DNA of 64,000 nt from Microbacterium psychrotolerans (GCF_031085295.1 NZ_JAVFWO010000002.1:496001-560000), one strand, 5' to 3'; numbered from the stretch's first letter, positions 17,080 through 26,835 are shown. Numbers and translations: made by a program. The notes: generated from the sequence alone by a model not told the origin.

Positions 17080-17991
17080 TCATGCGTCGACGGCCACCAG
17101 GGCGGTGGCGGCCTCCAGGTCGTCGGGCGTCTTCACGGCGACGGCCGGCACCCCGCGGAGCGCGCGTTTAGCCAGCCCGACGAGCGTCCCCGCCGGAGAC
17201 AGCTCCACGAGGCCCGACACGCCGGCGTCGGCGAAAGACGCCATGCAGAGGTCCCAACGCACGGGAGAGGCGACCTGATCGACCAGAAGGTCTACGAATG
17301 CGCGTCCGGACGTCACGGGCGAGCCGTCGCGGTTCGTCCACAGCACGACGTCAGGATCGGATGCCGCGACCTGGTCCGCTGCCGCACGGAGCGTCTCGAC
17401 GGCCGGCGCCATGTAGCGGGTGTGGAAGGCTCCGGCGACCTGCAGCGGGATGACGCGGGTGCCGGCGACCGGCTCCGCCGCCAGCGCCTGCAACGCGCCG
17501 AGAGCTCCGGCGACGACGAGCTGGCCGCCGCCGTTGTAGTTGGCCGGCGCGAGGTCGAGCTCGTCGAGACGCGCCAGGATGGACGCCTCCTCGCCGCCGA
17601 TCACCGCGCTCATGCCGGTCTCGGCGGCAGCCGCGGCCTCGGCCATCGCGCGACCGCGGATTCCGACGAGCGTCAGGGCGGCCTGCTCGCTGAGGACGCC
17701 GGCCGCGGCGGCAGCGGCGAACTCGCCTACGGAGTGACCGGCGACGCCGGCGATGCGCTCACGGTCCGGTAGCGCGTTCCACGACATCAGGCTCGCGGCG
17801 ACGATGAGCGGCTGCGCCACCTGCGTGTCGCGGATGCGGTCGGCATCCCACTCGGTGCCTGCGGCGACGAGGTCCACGCCGGACCACTCGGAGTACTGGG
17901 CGAGCCGATCGGCTGCGCCGTCCGCGTCGAGCCAGGGTGCCAGGAAGCCGGGGGACTGGGAGCCCTGTCCGGGGAAGACCGCGATTCTCAC
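17080..17991 (-). CDS. fabD: Malonyl-CoA:ACP transacylase
   Basis: Loads malonyl groups onto AcpP. The 303-residue protein begins MRIAVFPGQGSQSPGF, has Ser87 in VAGHSVGEFAA, and a catalytic histidine in GAFHTRYMAPA. GTG 17991 follows AGGATGG. It is the first gene of the fab run and lies 100 bp downstream of fasR. The intervening DNA is the expected FasR-controlled promoter region. Confidence 0.96.
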   Translation of the reverse strand: MRIAVFPGQGSQSPGFLAPWLDADGAADRLAQYSEWSGVDLVAAGTEWDADRIRDTQVAQPLIVAASLMSWNALPDRERIAGVAGHSVGEFAAAAAAGVLSEQAALTLVGIRGRAMAEAAAAAETGMSAVIGGEEASILARLDELDLAPANYNGGGQLVVAGALGALQALAAEPVAGTRVIPLQVAGAFHTRYMAPAVETLRAAADQVAASDPDVVLWTNRDGSPVTSGRAFVDLLVDQVASPVRWDLCMASFADAGVSGLVELSPAGTLVGLAKRALRGVPAVAVKTPDDLEAATALVAVDA

Positions 17992-18091
17992 CGTTCCATC
18001 CTGTCAAGGATCGTGGAGGGGGTTCTGGCGACACCGTCACAAGAATCGCGGTTGCCTTTGTGCGTGGTCCACACGTCCGGAGTTCTCGGCG
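17992..18091 (-). promoter_or_regulatory. fasR-fabD intergenic region, probable FasR-controlled promoter
   Basis: 100 bp between fasR and fabD. It contains an imperfect dyad with CACAA (18041-18045 area) and TTGTG arms about 15 nt apart. I cannot assign -35/-10 boxes with confidence. In Streptomyces coelicolor FasR activates the fabD-fabH-acpP-fabF promoter, so this is the natural target site. Confidence 0.4.
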
Positions 18092-19312
18092 TCAGCCGGC
18101 GCCGCGTCGCGCCGCCGGCGGGCGGCGGCGGGCGGCATCCGCTCCGATGGAGCCGAGGATCAGCGCGGTCTGCAGGATCAGCGCCTCGCGGGGGCCCGTC
18201 GCGTCCCATCCGATGACCTCCGACACGCGCTTTAGGCGATAGCGGACCGTGTTCGGATGCACGAAGAGCTCACGGGCCGTGGCCTCGAGCGAGCGGCCGT
18301 TGTCGAGGTAGGCCCACAGCGTCGCGACCAGGTCGGCGCTGTGCGCCTGGAGCGGCCGGTAGATGCGGTCGACCAGGGTGAGCTTGGCCAGGGGGTCGCC
18401 GGCGAGGGCGCGCTCCGGCAGCAGGTCATCGGCCTCGACAGGGCGGGGCGCGTGCCGCCACGCCCTCGCGACGGCGAAGCCCGCCAGCGCAGCCCGAGCG
18501 CTCTGGCTCGCGTCCACGAGCGCGGGCACCGTCGGACCGAGCACGAGATACCCGGCCCCGAAGCCGGGTTCCAGGCGTCGCGCGATCTCGGCGAACGGCA
18601 GGTCCGTCACGGCGTCTTCGGCCATGGCGGCCGGCTCGGCGCGCCCCACGACGAGCACCAGGCGAGAGCCCTGCACGCCGATGAGCACGTCCACACCGAG
18701 CTTGCGCGCCGTGCGGCGGAGCTGATCGACGTCGAACTGCGGGGGAGTCGTGCCGACGAGCACCGCGACCTCGCCGTGGCCGTGCCAGCCCAGCGCTGCG
18801 ATGCGGCTCGGTAGCTCCTCGTCGGCCTCGCCCGTGAGGATCGAGTCGACCACGAGGGCCTCGAGCCGGGCATCCCACAGTCCACGGGCCTCCGCCGCCC
18901 GGGCGTACACGTCCGCGGCGGCGAAGGCGACCTCGCGCGAGTACAGAAGGATCGCCTCTCGCAGATGCTCGCCCTTGCCCGCGACCCGCTCCTCCGTCAC
19001 CTCGACCGTCACGCGGATCAGCTGCAGCGTCTGCGTCAGGCTCACGCTCCGCAGGAGCTCCCGGGGAGCGGCCGCGAAGATGTCGGCCGCGATCCAGGGC
19101 GTCGAGGCAGGATCGTCGTACCACTGGATGAACGACGTGATGCCCGCCTGTGCCACCAGCCCGACGGCGGAGCGTCGGGCCGGCGGCATCTCGGCATACC
19201 AGGGCAGCGTGTCGTCGAGGCGCTTGATCGTGACGGTGGCGAGGTCACCCGAGATGCGTCGCAGCCAGGCGAGCGTCTCGACCTTGTCCATCACCTCGGC
19301 GGGTTTGCCCAT
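18092..19312 (-). CDS. fasR: FasR-type PucR-family transcriptional regulator
   Basis: A 406-residue protein. Most of it is the N-terminal and GGDEF-like middle region of PucR/CdaR-type regulators. The C-terminal helix-turn-helix is clear: SLEATARELFVHPNTVRYRL followed by KRVSEVIGWDA (about residues 340-370). Position directly before fabD-fabH-acpP-fabF is diagnostic of FasR, the activator of fatty-acid synthesis described in Streptomyces. ATG 19312 lies 10 nt after the aceE stop, so it may be cotranscribed with aceE, linking acetyl-CoA formation to lipid synthesis. The sensed ligand is not visible in the sequence. Confidence 0.88.
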   Translation of the reverse strand: MGKPAEVMDKVETLAWLRRISGDLATVTIKRLDDTLPWYAEMPPARRSAVGLVAQAGITSFIQWYDDPASTPWIAADIFAAAPRELLRSVSLTQTLQLIRVTVEVTEERVAGKGEHLREAILLYSREVAFAAADVYARAAEARGLWDARLEALVVDSILTGEADEELPSRIAALGWHGHGEVAVLVGTTPPQFDVDQLRRTARKLGVDVLIGVQGSRLVLVVGRAEPAAMAEDAVTDLPFAEIARRLEPGFGAGYLVLGPTVPALVDASQSARAALAGFAVARAWRHAPRPVEADDLLPERALAGDPLAKLTLVDRIYRPLQAHSADLVATLWAYLDNGRSLEATARELFVHPNTVRYRLKRVSEVIGWDATGPREALILQTALILGSIGADAARRRPPAARRGAG

Positions 19313-19322
19313 CGTCGTCAGG

Positions 19323-22052
19323 TCAGCTCTCGCCGCCCGCGTTCCCGCTCGTGCCGGCCGTCACATCGTGCAGACGGTACTTCTCGATCGCCTGCGCGGC
19401 GAGGCTGCGGTCGACCGCGCCCTCTTCGGCAAGCGCCTGCAGCGTGCGGACGACGACCGACGGTCCGTCGATCTTGAAGAAGCGACGGGCGGCGGCGCGT
19501 GTGTCCGAGAACCCGAAGCCGTCGGCCCCGAGGGTCGCGAACCGGTTCGGCACCCACGGGCGGATCTGGTCCTGGACCGCGTGCATGAAGTCGCTCACCG
19601 CGACGACCGGGCCTGCGGCATCCCGCAGCTTGTTCGTGAGGTACGCGGTGTGCGGCTCCTCCTCAGGGTGCAGGAAGTTGTGCTCGTCGGCCGCCAGGCC
19701 GTCGCGGCGCAGCTCGCTCCACGAGGTGACCGACCACACATCGGCCTGTATGCCCCAGTCGTCGCGCAGCAGCTGCTGCGCCTCGAGCGCCCACGGCACG
19801 CCCACGCCCGACGCCAGGATCTGGGCCTTCGGGCCCTCGCCCTCGGCGGTCGAGACGCGGTGGATGCCGCGCACGATGCCGTCGACGTCCACGCCCTCGG
19901 GCTCCGCCGGCTGGACCAGCGGCTCGTTGTACACCGTGAGGTAGTACATGACGTTCGGGTCGGGGTGGTTGCCGCCGTACATGCGCTCGATGCCCGAACG
20001 GACGATGTGCGCGATCTCGTAGCCGTAGGCCGGGTCGTACGACACGGTGGCGGGGTTGGTCGAGGCCAGCAGGAGCGAGTGGCCGTCGGCGTGCTGCAGG
20101 CCCTCACCGGTCAGCGTCGTGCGTCCTGCCGTCGCGCCGATGATGAACCCGCGCGCCATCTGGTCGCCCGCCGCCCACTGGGCGTCGCCGGTGCGCTGGA
20201 ACCCGAACATCGAGTAGAAGACGTACACCGGGATGAGCGGTTCGCCGTGAGTGGAGTACGAGGTGCCCGCGGCGGTGAACGCGGCCACCGCGCCGGCCTC
20301 GTTGATGCCGACGTGGATGATCTGACCCTGCGGGCTCTCCTTGTACGCGAGCAGCAGCTCGCGGTCCACGGAGGTGTAGTTCTGACCGTGCGGGTTGTAG
20401 ATCTTCGCCGTCGGGAAGTACGCGTCCATGCCGAACGTGCGCGCCTCGTCGGGGATGATCGGCACGATGCGGTGGCCGAAGTCCTTCGACCGCAGCAGGT
20501 CCTTGAGGAGACGCACGAACGCCATCGTGGTGGCGATCTCCTGCGTTCCCGAACCCTTCTTCGGCAGCGCGTACGCCTCGTCGCCCGGCAGCTGCAGGCC
20601 GACGTGGTGCGTGCGGCGCTCCGGCAGGAAGCCGCCCAGCGCCCGGCGACGCTCGAGCATGTACTGGATCGTCTCGTCGTTGCCGCCCGGGTTGTAGTAC
20701 GGCGGCAGGTACGGGTTCTCTTCCAGCTGCGCGTCAGAGACCGGGATCCGCATGGAGTCGCGGAAGTACTTGAGGTCCTGCAGCGTCATCTTCTTCATCT
20801 GATGGGTCGCGTTGCGGCCCTCGAAGTGATGCCCCAGACCGTAGCCCTTGATCGTCTTCGCGAGGATGACGGTCGGCTGACCCTTGTGCTCGGTCGCCGC
20901 CTTGTAGGCGCCGTAGACCTTGCGGTAGTCCAGGCCGCCACGGCGGAGCTTGCCCCAGATGTCGTCGTCCGACCAGTCCTTCACCAGAGCCGCCGTGCGC
21001 TCGTCGCGCCCGAAGAAGTGCTCACGGATGAAGGCGCCGTCCTCGGCGCGGTAGGTCTGGAAGTCGCCGTCGGGGGTGGTGTTCATGAGGTGCACGAGCG
21101 CGCCGTCGGTGTCCTTCGCCAGCAGCTCGTCCCAACCGCTGCCCCAGACGACCTTGATGACGTTCCAGCCGGCGCCGCGGAAGAAGCTCTCGAGCTCCTG
21201 GATGATCTTGCCGTTGCCGCGGACGGGACCGTCGAGGCGCTGCAGGTTGCAGTTGACGACGAACGTCAGGTTGTCCAGGCCCTCGTTCGCGGCCACCTGG
21301 AGCTGACCGCGGCTCTCGACCTCGTCCATCTCGCCGTCGCCGAGGAAGGCCCACACCCGGGAGTTCGAGAGATCCTTGATCCCGCGGTTGGTGAGGTACT
21401 TGTTCGACATCGCCTGGTAGATGGCGTTGATGGGGCCGAGACCCATCGATACCGTCGGGAACTGCCAGTACTCCGGCATGAGACGGGGGTGCGGGTACGA
21501 CGGCAGCGCGTTCGGCGCCTTCGACTTCTCCTGGCGGAAGCCGTCGAGCTGCTCCGACGTGAGACGCCCCTCGAGGAACGAGCGGGCGTAGATGCCGGGG
21601 GAGGCGTGGCCCTGGATGAAGATCTGGTCGCCGCCGGTGGGGTCGTCGAGACCGCGGAAGAAGTGGTTGAAGCCCACTTCGTACAGCGAGGCCGACGACG
21701 CGTACGTCGAGATGTGGCCGCCGACGCCGATGCCGGGCCGCTGTGCGCGGTGGACAGTGACCGCGGCGTTCCAGCGGATCCACCGGCGGTAGCGACGCTC
21801 GAGCTCTTCGTCGCCGGGGAACTCGGGCTCGTTCTCGGGCGCGATCGTGTTGATGTAGTCCGTGGTGGGAACCTGCGGGACGTTCAGCTGCAGTTCGTGC
21901 GAGGTCTGCAGCAGGCTCAGCATGATTTCGCGGCCACGACCGTGGCCCTTCGCCTGCACGAGCTGCTGGAGGGACTCCTGCCACTCGGAGGTCTCATCGG
22001 GATCGCTGTCGAGGGGTTCCTGCGAGTACGGATCCTGATCGTTGACAGTCAC
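19323..22052 (-). CDS. aceE: Pyruvate dehydrogenase E1 (homodimeric type)
   Basis: Thiamine-diphosphate enzyme that decarboxylates pyruvate in the pyruvate dehydrogenase complex. From the GTG at 22052 it has 909 residues, normal for AceE. The ThDP motif [20 protein letters not shown], the histidines in [12 protein letters not shown], and [16 protein letters not shown] are present. The frame is open further upstream to 22175, but AAAGG six bases before GTG 22052 and the N-terminus [12 protein letters not shown] fix the start. E2 and E3 are probably the sucB and lpdA products encoded 15 kb away. In related actinobacteria PDH and ODH share these parts. Confidence 0.95.
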   Translation of the reverse strand: MTVNDQDPYSQEPLDSDPDETSEWQESLQQLVQAKGHGRGREIMLSLLQTSHELQLNVPQVPTTDYINTIAPENEPEFPGDEELERRYRRWIRWNAAVTVHRAQRPGIGVGGHISTYASSASLYEVGFNHFFRGLDDPTGGDQIFIQGHASPGIYARSFLEGRLTSEQLDGFRQEKSKAPNALPSYPHPRLMPEYWQFPTVSMGLGPINAIYQAMSNKYLTNRGIKDLSNSRVWAFLGDGEMDEVESRGQLQVAANEGLDNLTFVVNCNLQRLDGPVRGNGKIIQELESFFRGAGWNVIKVVWGSGWDELLAKDTDGALVHLMNTTPDGDFQTYRAEDGAFIREHFFGRDERTAALVKDWSDDDIWGKLRRGGLDYRKVYGAYKAATEHKGQPTVILAKTIKGYGLGHHFEGRNATHQMKKMTLQDLKYFRDSMRIPVSDAQLEENPYLPPYYNPGGNDETIQYMLERRRALGGFLPERRTHHVGLQLPGDEAYALPKKGSGTQEIATTMAFVRLLKDLLRSKDFGHRIVPIIPDEARTFGMDAYFPTAKIYNPHGQNYTSVDRELLLAYKESPQGQIIHVGINEAGAVAAFTAAGTSYSTHGEPLIPVYVFYSMFGFQRTGDAQWAAGDQMARGFIIGATAGRTTLTGEGLQHADGHSLLLASTNPATVSYDPAYGYEIAHIVRSGIERMYGGNHPDPNVMYYLTVYNEPLVQPAEPEGVDVDGIVRGIHRVSTAEGEGPKAQILASGVGVPWALEAQQLLRDDWGIQADVWSVTSWSELRRDGLAADEHNFLHPEEEPHTAYLTNKLRDAAGPVVAVSDFMHAVQDQIRPWVPNRFATLGADGFGFSDTRAAARRFFKIDGPSVVVRTLQALAEEGAVDRSLAAQAIEKYRLHDVTAGTSGNAGGES

Positions 22053-22069
22053 AGAAGACCTTTCGTCGT

Positions 22070-22086
22070 CTGGCAGATCATGCCAG
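22070..22086. promoter_or_regulatory. Palindrome in the aceE leader
   Basis: CTGGCA (22070-22075), spacer GATCA, TGCCAG (22081-22086). A further CTGGCAGAT copy lies on the minus strand near the candidate -10 TAGGCT (22149 to 22144). It is a plausible operator of aceE. Confidence 0.35.
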
Positions 22087-22179
22087 GGAATCGCTACCGG
22101 AGCGCCGCGGGCTTTGTCAGCCCTCCACAACGCACCATCTGCCAGCCTAGCGAGTTCAGGACGAACCGGACGCACCTCG

Positions 22180-22185
22180 TAGACT
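22180..22185 (+). promoter_or_regulatory. -10 of tRNA-Val
   Basis: TAGACT ends 8 nt before the mature 5' end of the tRNA, so transcription would start almost at the tRNA itself. Confidence 0.5.
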
Positions 22186-22193
22186 GGCTGCGA

Positions 22194-22266
22194 GGGCCTT
22201 TAGCTCAGCTGGTAGAGCGCCACGTTTACACCGTGGATGTCGTCGGTTCGATCCCGGCAGGGCCCA
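22194..22266 (+). tRNA. tRNA-Val (anticodon TAC)
   Basis: Acceptor GGGCCTT (22194-22200) pairs with AGGGCCC (22259-22265). The anticodon arm is CCACG-TTTACAC-CGTGG with anticodon TAC. The T arm is GTCGG-TTCGATC-CCGGC. A22266 is the discriminator, followed by CC but no full CCA. Confidence 0.95.
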
Positions 22267-22275
22267 CCGTCATCC

Positions 22276-23808
22276 TCACCCCCGGTCCGGCCGCGGATCG
22301 TCGTCGCTGTCGTCGCGCTGGTGCGAGACGACATGCGGCAGCGCGAAGTCCTGGTAGCCGGGCTGGCCGATCTTCGAGTGCCGGTGCGAGTACGCGAAAT
22401 AGATCGCGAAGCCGATGACGAGCCACACCAGGAACCGCAGCCAGGTCTCGACGGTGAGGTTGAGCATCAGGTAGACGCAGATGGCCGCCGAAAGTCCCGG
22501 CAGCCACGGATTGAGCGGCACGCGGAACGCGCGTGGCAGGTCGGGGCGCTTGACGCGCAGCACGATGACTCCGACGGAGACGAGTACGAACGCCGAGAGC
22601 GTGCCGATGTTCACCATCTCCTCGAGCAGTCCGACGGGCGTGAACCCCGCGACGACCGCGACCACGATCGTGACGATGATCGAGATGAGCCAGGGCGTGC
22701 GATACCGCGGGTGCACCTTCGCGAGGCCCATCGGCAGCAGCGCGTCGCGCGACATCGCGAAGATGATGCGAGTCGCTCCGATCAGCAGCGTCAGCGCGAC
22801 CGTGGTGAGGCCTGCGACGGCGCCTGCGGAGATGAGCGTGGCCATCCAGGTCTGACCGTGGAATGCGAAGGCGTTGGCGAGGGCCGCAGCCGGGTCGAGA
22901 TCCTGGTACGGCACCATGCCCGTCACGACCAGCGCGACCGCGCAGTACAGCAGTGTGCAGATCACCAGCGACGCGATGATGCCGATCGGCAGGTCGCGCT
23001 GCGGATTGCGGGTCTCCTCGGCGGTCGTCGCGACGACGTCGAAGCCGATGTAGGCGAAGAACACGAGTGCGGCGCCCGCGAAGATGCCGCCGACGCCGAA
23101 CGCGGTCGGCTCGATGCCCGAGAAGAACTGCAGCAGCGGCTGACTGAGGCCGGTCGGCGCGTCGGTCGGCGCGGGCGCGGGGACGAACGGCGACCAGTTC
23201 GCGGGGTTGATGAACAGGAGGCCGGCCACGATCACGAACAGCACGATGAAGAGCTTCACCGCGACCAGCACCATGTTGACCCGCAGCGACTCCTTGATGC
23301 CGAAGGTCATCAGCCCGCCGAGCACGAGCACGAGCAGGATCGCCATGAGGTCGACGACGCCGCCGTAGCCGATCTCGGCCGGGATCGGCATCCCGAGCTG
23401 CTCGAGGAGCGTGCCGAGATACGCGCTCCACCCCTGCGCCACCACGCTCGCACCCAGGAACATCTCGAGGATGAGGTCCCACCCGATGATCCAGGCGAAC
23501 AGCTCGCCGAGCGACGAATAAGAGAACGTGTACGCCGAGCCGGATACCGGGACGGTCGACGCGAACTCCGCGTAGCAGAGCGCGGCGAGTGTGCAGGCGA
23601 TGGCGGCGACCGCGAAGCTGATGACGATCGCGGGGCCTGCGACCTCATGCGCGGCGCGGCCGGTGAGTGTGAAGATCCCCGCCCCGATCACCACGCCGAT
23701 GCCGAAGACGGTGAGGTCGAGCGCGGTCAGCGACTTCTTGAGCCGGAACTCCGGTTCATCGGTGTCGGCGATGGACCGCTCGACGGACTTGGTGCGGAGA
23801 ACGCCCAT
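22276..23808 (-). CDS. APC-family amino acid permease (CAT type)
   Basis: A 510-residue transporter with about 12-14 hydrophobic segments. The APC signature is present near the N-terminus: LTVFGIGVVIGAGIFTLTGRAAHEVAGP in helix 1, followed by SGSAYTFSYSSLGELFAWIIGWDL. Helix 6 has FFAYIGFDVVATTAEETRNPQRDLP, characteristic of the cationic amino acid transporter branch. The substrate may be a branched-chain or cationic amino acid; specificity is not readable. ATG 23808 follows GAAAGG at longer spacing. The gene ends 10 nt from tRNA-Val on the opposite strand. Confidence 0.88.
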   Translation of the reverse strand: MGVLRTKSVERSIADTDEPEFRLKKSLTALDLTVFGIGVVIGAGIFTLTGRAAHEVAGPAIVISFAVAAIACTLAALCYAEFASTVPVSGSAYTFSYSSLGELFAWIIGWDLILEMFLGASVVAQGWSAYLGTLLEQLGMPIPAEIGYGGVVDLMAILLVLVLGGLMTFGIKESLRVNMVLVAVKLFIVLFVIVAGLLFINPANWSPFVPAPAPTDAPTGLSQPLLQFFSGIEPTAFGVGGIFAGAALVFFAYIGFDVVATTAEETRNPQRDLPIGIIASLVICTLLYCAVALVVTGMVPYQDLDPAAALANAFAFHGQTWMATLISAGAVAGLTTVALTLLIGATRIIFAMSRDALLPMGLAKVHPRYRTPWLISIIVTIVVAVVAGFTPVGLLEEMVNIGTLSAFVLVSVGVIVLRVKRPDLPRAFRVPLNPWLPGLSAAICVYLMLNLTVETWLRFLVWLVIGFAIYFAYSHRHSKIGQPGYQDFALPHVVSHQRDDSDDDPRPDRG

Positions 23809-23885
23809 GGTGCGCGCCTTTCGTCATCGGAAGGACCGGTCGTCGAATGCTAGCCGCCGCCGATCGCGGCGTCGATGCCCCGCGG

Positions 23886-23891
23886 TAGGTT
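23886..23891 (+). promoter_or_regulatory. -10 of a leaderless zinc-ribbon gene
   Basis: TAGGTT, six bases GGACAC, then GTG 23898. Confidence 0.6.
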
Positions 23892-23897
23892 GGACAC

Positions 23898-24629
23898 GTG
23901 AAAGCCAGCCCCGCAGACCAGCGCCGCCTCGTCGAGGTCGCCCAGCTCGACGCCCGGATCCGCCAGGCCGAGAACGCCCGCAAGAACCCCCCGCAGGCCG
24001 GTCGCGTCCAGGAGCTGCTCGGGCGGCGCCAGCAGCTGTCGCAGGAGCTCACGACGCGCCTCGGCGCCCGCGATGACCTGCGCACGGAGCTGTCGCGCAT
24101 CGAGTCCGACGTCGCCGTCGTCGATGCCCGCGCCGCGCGTGACGCACAGCGGCTCGCGGCATCCACCAATTCCAAGGAGGCGCAGGGTCTCGAGAGCGAG
24201 CTCGCTGCGCTCGCACGACGCAAGAGCGACCTGGAGGACGCCGAGCTCGCGGTCATGGAGCGGCTCGAGCTGGCGGACGCGGCCGTCGCCGAGCAGGAGG
24301 CGCTGATCGCGACGACCAACGCCGAGGGCGCCGAGCTCAGCGCCGAGGGCAAGCGCGCCGTCGCCGAGGCAACAGCCGCCTTCGAGGCCGCCACGCGGGA
24401 CCGCGCCGCGATCGCCGGTGCCCTGCCCGCCGACCTCGTCGCGCTGTACGACCGTGTCGCCGTGCGCAGTTCCGGCGCGGCGTTCCTGCGCCGACGCACG
24501 TGCGAAGGCTGCAACATGGTGCTCGCCGGCACCGACCTGCAGGTGCTGCGCCAGGCCGCCGACGACGAGGTCGTCACCTGCCCCGAGTGCGGCTGCCTGC
24601 TCGTGCGCGACGACGAATCCGGGCTGTGA
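23898..24629 (+). CDS. Coiled-coil protein with C4 zinc ribbon (Rv2229c-like)
   Basis: A 243-residue protein. Residues about 1-170 form a long Ala/Glu/Arg/Leu-rich coiled coil. The C-terminus is a C4 zinc ribbon: RRTCEGCNMV and, about 30 residues later, VTCPECGCLL. This matches the actinobacterial zinc-ribbon family that includes Rv2229c, usually found near RNase H and Nif3-like genes. The function is not established; nucleic-acid or protein binding is inferred. The GTG start is set by the TANNNT-N6 promoter. The gene at 24651 follows after 21 nt and is likely cotranscribed. Confidence 0.85.
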   Translation: MKASPADQRRLVEVAQLDARIRQAENARKNPPQAGRVQELLGRRQQLSQELTTRLGARDDLRTELSRIESDVAVVDARAARDAQRLAASTNSKEAQGLESELAALARRKSDLEDAELAVMERLELADAAVAEQEALIATTNAEGAELSAEGKRAVAEATAAFEAATRDRAAIAGALPADLVALYDRVAVRSSGAAFLRRRTCEGCNMVLAGTDLQVLRQAADDEVVTCPECGCLLVRDDESGL

Positions 24630-24650
24630 GCGCAGCCGGACTGTGCCGGC

Positions 24651-26381
24651 GTGGACGCAGCTGAAGCGCCGGCCTGGATCGTCCTCGGACGGACCGACCG
24701 CGTGGTCCACGCCATCCTGCTGGATGGGTCCGCCGCTGAGCTCGGCCGCGAGCGGGTCGATCCGGCTCGGCTGACGTCGTGGATCGCCGACGCCGAGGCG
24801 CGCTGGGCGCCACGCTGGGTCTGGCATGACACCCCGCAGTGGTACGGCGCCCTGCTCGCGGACGGCATCCGCGTCGCCCGCTGCCACGACCTGCGGCTCT
24901 GCCACGCGATCCTCCGGGACTCGGCGCTGGTCGACGACGCGGCAGCGGTGCGGCGGGCGGTGGAGTGGGATGCCGCCCCCTACGTCGATGCCGAGGATGC
25001 GGCGCCCGCGCTGTTCGAGCTCGATCACGCACAGCGGCCCGCGGGCCCGCCCGCGGACGCCGACGCCGCCCTGGACGAATTCCTCCGGCAGCGTGCCGCG
25101 GTCGCGGACAGCCCCGAGGCGGGCAGGCTGCGTCTGCTGATCGCGGCGGAGTCCGCCGGCGCACTGGTCGCGTCGGAGATGAGGGCCGCGGGGCTGCCGT
25201 GGGATGCCGAGGCGCACGACCGCATCCTCGTCGAGACGCTGGGGGAGCGCCCAGCGGGCGGCGGTCAGCCGGCGAGGCTCGCCGACGCCGCCGAGCGGGT
25301 GCGCGCCGCGCTGGGGGATCCGGCGGCGAGCCTCGACTCGCAGCCGAAGCTGCTGCGGGCGCTGCATCGCGCCGGCGTGCTCGTGGAATCCACGAGCCGC
25401 TGGGAGCTCGCCGAGCAGCGGCATCCGGTCATCGAGCCGCTGCTCGAGTACAAGAAGCTGTCGCGGCTGCTGTCCGCCAACGGGTGGGCGTGGCTCTCCG
25501 AGTGGGTCGCGGACGGCAGATTCCGACCCGTCTTCGTCCCCGGCGGCGTCGTCACGGGCCGCTGGGCATCCTCCGGGGGCGGCGCCCTGCAACTCCCGCG
25601 TCAGCTGCGCGAGGCGGTGCGCGCCGATCCGGGCTGGCGTCTCGTCGTCGCCGACGTCGCCCAGCTCGAACCCCGCGTCCTGGCGGCCATGTCGAGCGAC
25701 ACCGCTCTCGCGGGGGCGGCGCGGGGCCGCGACCTCTACGCGGGCATCGTAGAGAGCGGGGCCGTCGCCACCCGGCAAGAAGCCAAGATCGCGATCCTCG
25801 GCGCCATGTACGGCGCGACGACGGGGGAGTCCGGCCGGCTGGTGCCGCGTCTGCGCCGCGCGTATCCGCGCGCGATGGGCCTCGTGGACGACGCCGCCCG
25901 CGTCGGCGAGGACGGCGGCGCCGTCTCCACGTGGCTGGGACGCACGTCGCCTTCTCCCTCGCGCGAGTGGTCGGCCGCGCAGTCCCGCGCCACCGAGGCC
26001 GAGGCATCCGGAGCGGAAGAGACGCACGCGCGGCGGTGGGCCCGTGATCGTGGCCGGTTCACCCGCAACTTCGTCGTGCAGGGGACCGCCGCGGAGTGGG
26101 CGCTCGCGTGGCTCGCCGATCTGCGCGGACGCCTCGCCGCGCTTCCGCCAGTGTCGCCCGAGCACGCGGCGCCCCGCTCCGGCCCGGTGTTCGCCCGGCA
26201 GGCGCACCTCGCGTTCTTCCTCCACGACGAGGTGATCGTGCACACCCCCGAGGAGCACGCGGATGCCGCTGCACAGGCCGTGGCCGATGCCGCGGCATCC
26301 GCGGGACGACTGCTCTTCGGCAGCTTTCCGGTCGACTTCCGGCTCGACGTGCACATCGCCGAGACCGCGCTCAAGGACTGA
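24651..26381 (+). CDS. Pol I-like DNA polymerase (degenerate exonuclease)
   Basis: A 576-residue family A polymerase lacking the 5' nuclease domain. Motif A VVADVAQLEPRVLA keeps the catalytic Asp and the Glu. Motif B RQEAKIAILGAMYGA keeps Arg, Lys and Tyr, but the usual aromatic (F762 in E. coli) is Leu. Motif C FFLHDEVIVHTP is intact. The first 170 residues occupy the place of the 3'-5' exonuclease, but I see no DxE metal site. Databases usually label such actinobacterial proteins bifunctional 3'-5' exonuclease/DNA polymerase. A repair or bypass role is inference; full-length polA must lie elsewhere. GTG 24651 follows the zinc-ribbon gene closely. Confidence 0.88.
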   Translation: MDAAEAPAWIVLGRTDRVVHAILLDGSAAELGRERVDPARLTSWIADAEARWAPRWVWHDTPQWYGALLADGIRVARCHDLRLCHAILRDSALVDDAAAVRRAVEWDAAPYVDAEDAAPALFELDHAQRPAGPPADADAALDEFLRQRAAVADSPEAGRLRLLIAAESAGALVASEMRAAGLPWDAEAHDRILVETLGERPAGGGQPARLADAAERVRAALGDPAASLDSQPKLLRALHRAGVLVESTSRWELAEQRHPVIEPLLEYKKLSRLLSANGWAWLSEWVADGRFRPVFVPGGVVTGRWASSGGGALQLPRQLREAVRADPGWRLVVADVAQLEPRVLAAMSSDTALAGAARGRDLYAGIVESGAVATRQEAKIAILGAMYGATTGESGRLVPRLRRAYPRAMGLVDDAARVGEDGGAVSTWLGRTSPSPSREWSAAQSRATEAEASGAEETHARRWARDRGRFTRNFVVQGTAAEWALAWLADLRGRLAALPPVSPEHAAPRSGPVFARQAHLAFFLHDEVIVHTPEEHADAAAQAVADAAASAGRLLFGSFPVDFRLDVHIAETALKD

Positions 26382-26409
26382 CACGGAGCCGCGGCACGGC
26401 CGGCGGCGA

Positions 26410-26415
26410 TAGACT
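26410..26415 (+). promoter_or_regulatory. -10 of rnpB
   Basis: TAGACT ends 5 nt before the P1 stem of RNase P RNA. No clear -35 is seen at normal spacing. Confidence 0.5.
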
Positions 26416-26420
26416 CGCGG

Positions 26421-26798
26421 GGCGAATGGGTCGGCTGGACGGTCGCGTCGCGGGCGGTTCGCCGTCGCGCGCCGAGGAACGTCCGGGCTCCGCAGGGCAG
26501 GGCGGTGGGTAACACCCACCCGGAGCGATCCGCGAGACAGTGCCACAGAGAGCAGACCGCCGGGACCTCGGTCCCGGTAAGGGTGAAAGGGTGGTGTAAG
26601 AGACCACCGGGGTCGTGGTGACACGACCCGCACGGCAAACCTCGCCCGGAGCAAGGCCAGACAGGGGATGATGACGCGGCCCGCCGAGTCCCCGGGTAGG
26701 CCGCTGGAGCGGCACGGCAACGTGTCGCCGAGAGAGATGACCGTCCACGGGGCTCACGCCCCCGGACAGAACCCGGCGTACAGGTCGGCCCATTCGCC
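26421..26798 (+). ncRNA. rnpB: RNase P RNA
   Basis: Catalytic RNA of tRNA 5' maturation. P1 is a perfect pairing of GGCGAATGGG (26421-26430) with CCCATTCGCC (26789-26798). The universal P4 5' strand GAGGAACGTCCGGGCTCC is at about 26474, and the distal conserved ACAGAACCCGGCGTACAGG lies near the 3' end. GGTAAGGGTGAAAGGGTGG in the middle and the long GC-rich helices fit the bacterial type A RNA. The length of about 378 nt is typical for actinobacteria. The ends are taken from P1, so they may be off by a few bases. Confidence 0.95.
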
Positions 26799-26835
26799 CT
26801 CTCGCCGGCCCGCCTTCGCGGGGCCGGCGCGAGGG
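26797..26835. terminator. Terminator between rnpB and ppgK
   Basis: CCCTCTCGCCGGCCCGC faces GCGGGGCCGGCGCGAGGG around CTTC, a nearly perfect GC-rich stem between convergent genes. Confidence 0.7.

Noticed and set aside
22053..22175. An aceE start at 22175
   Set aside because: The frame is open, but the added residues do not fit AceE, and a good Shine-Dalgarno precedes GTG 22052.
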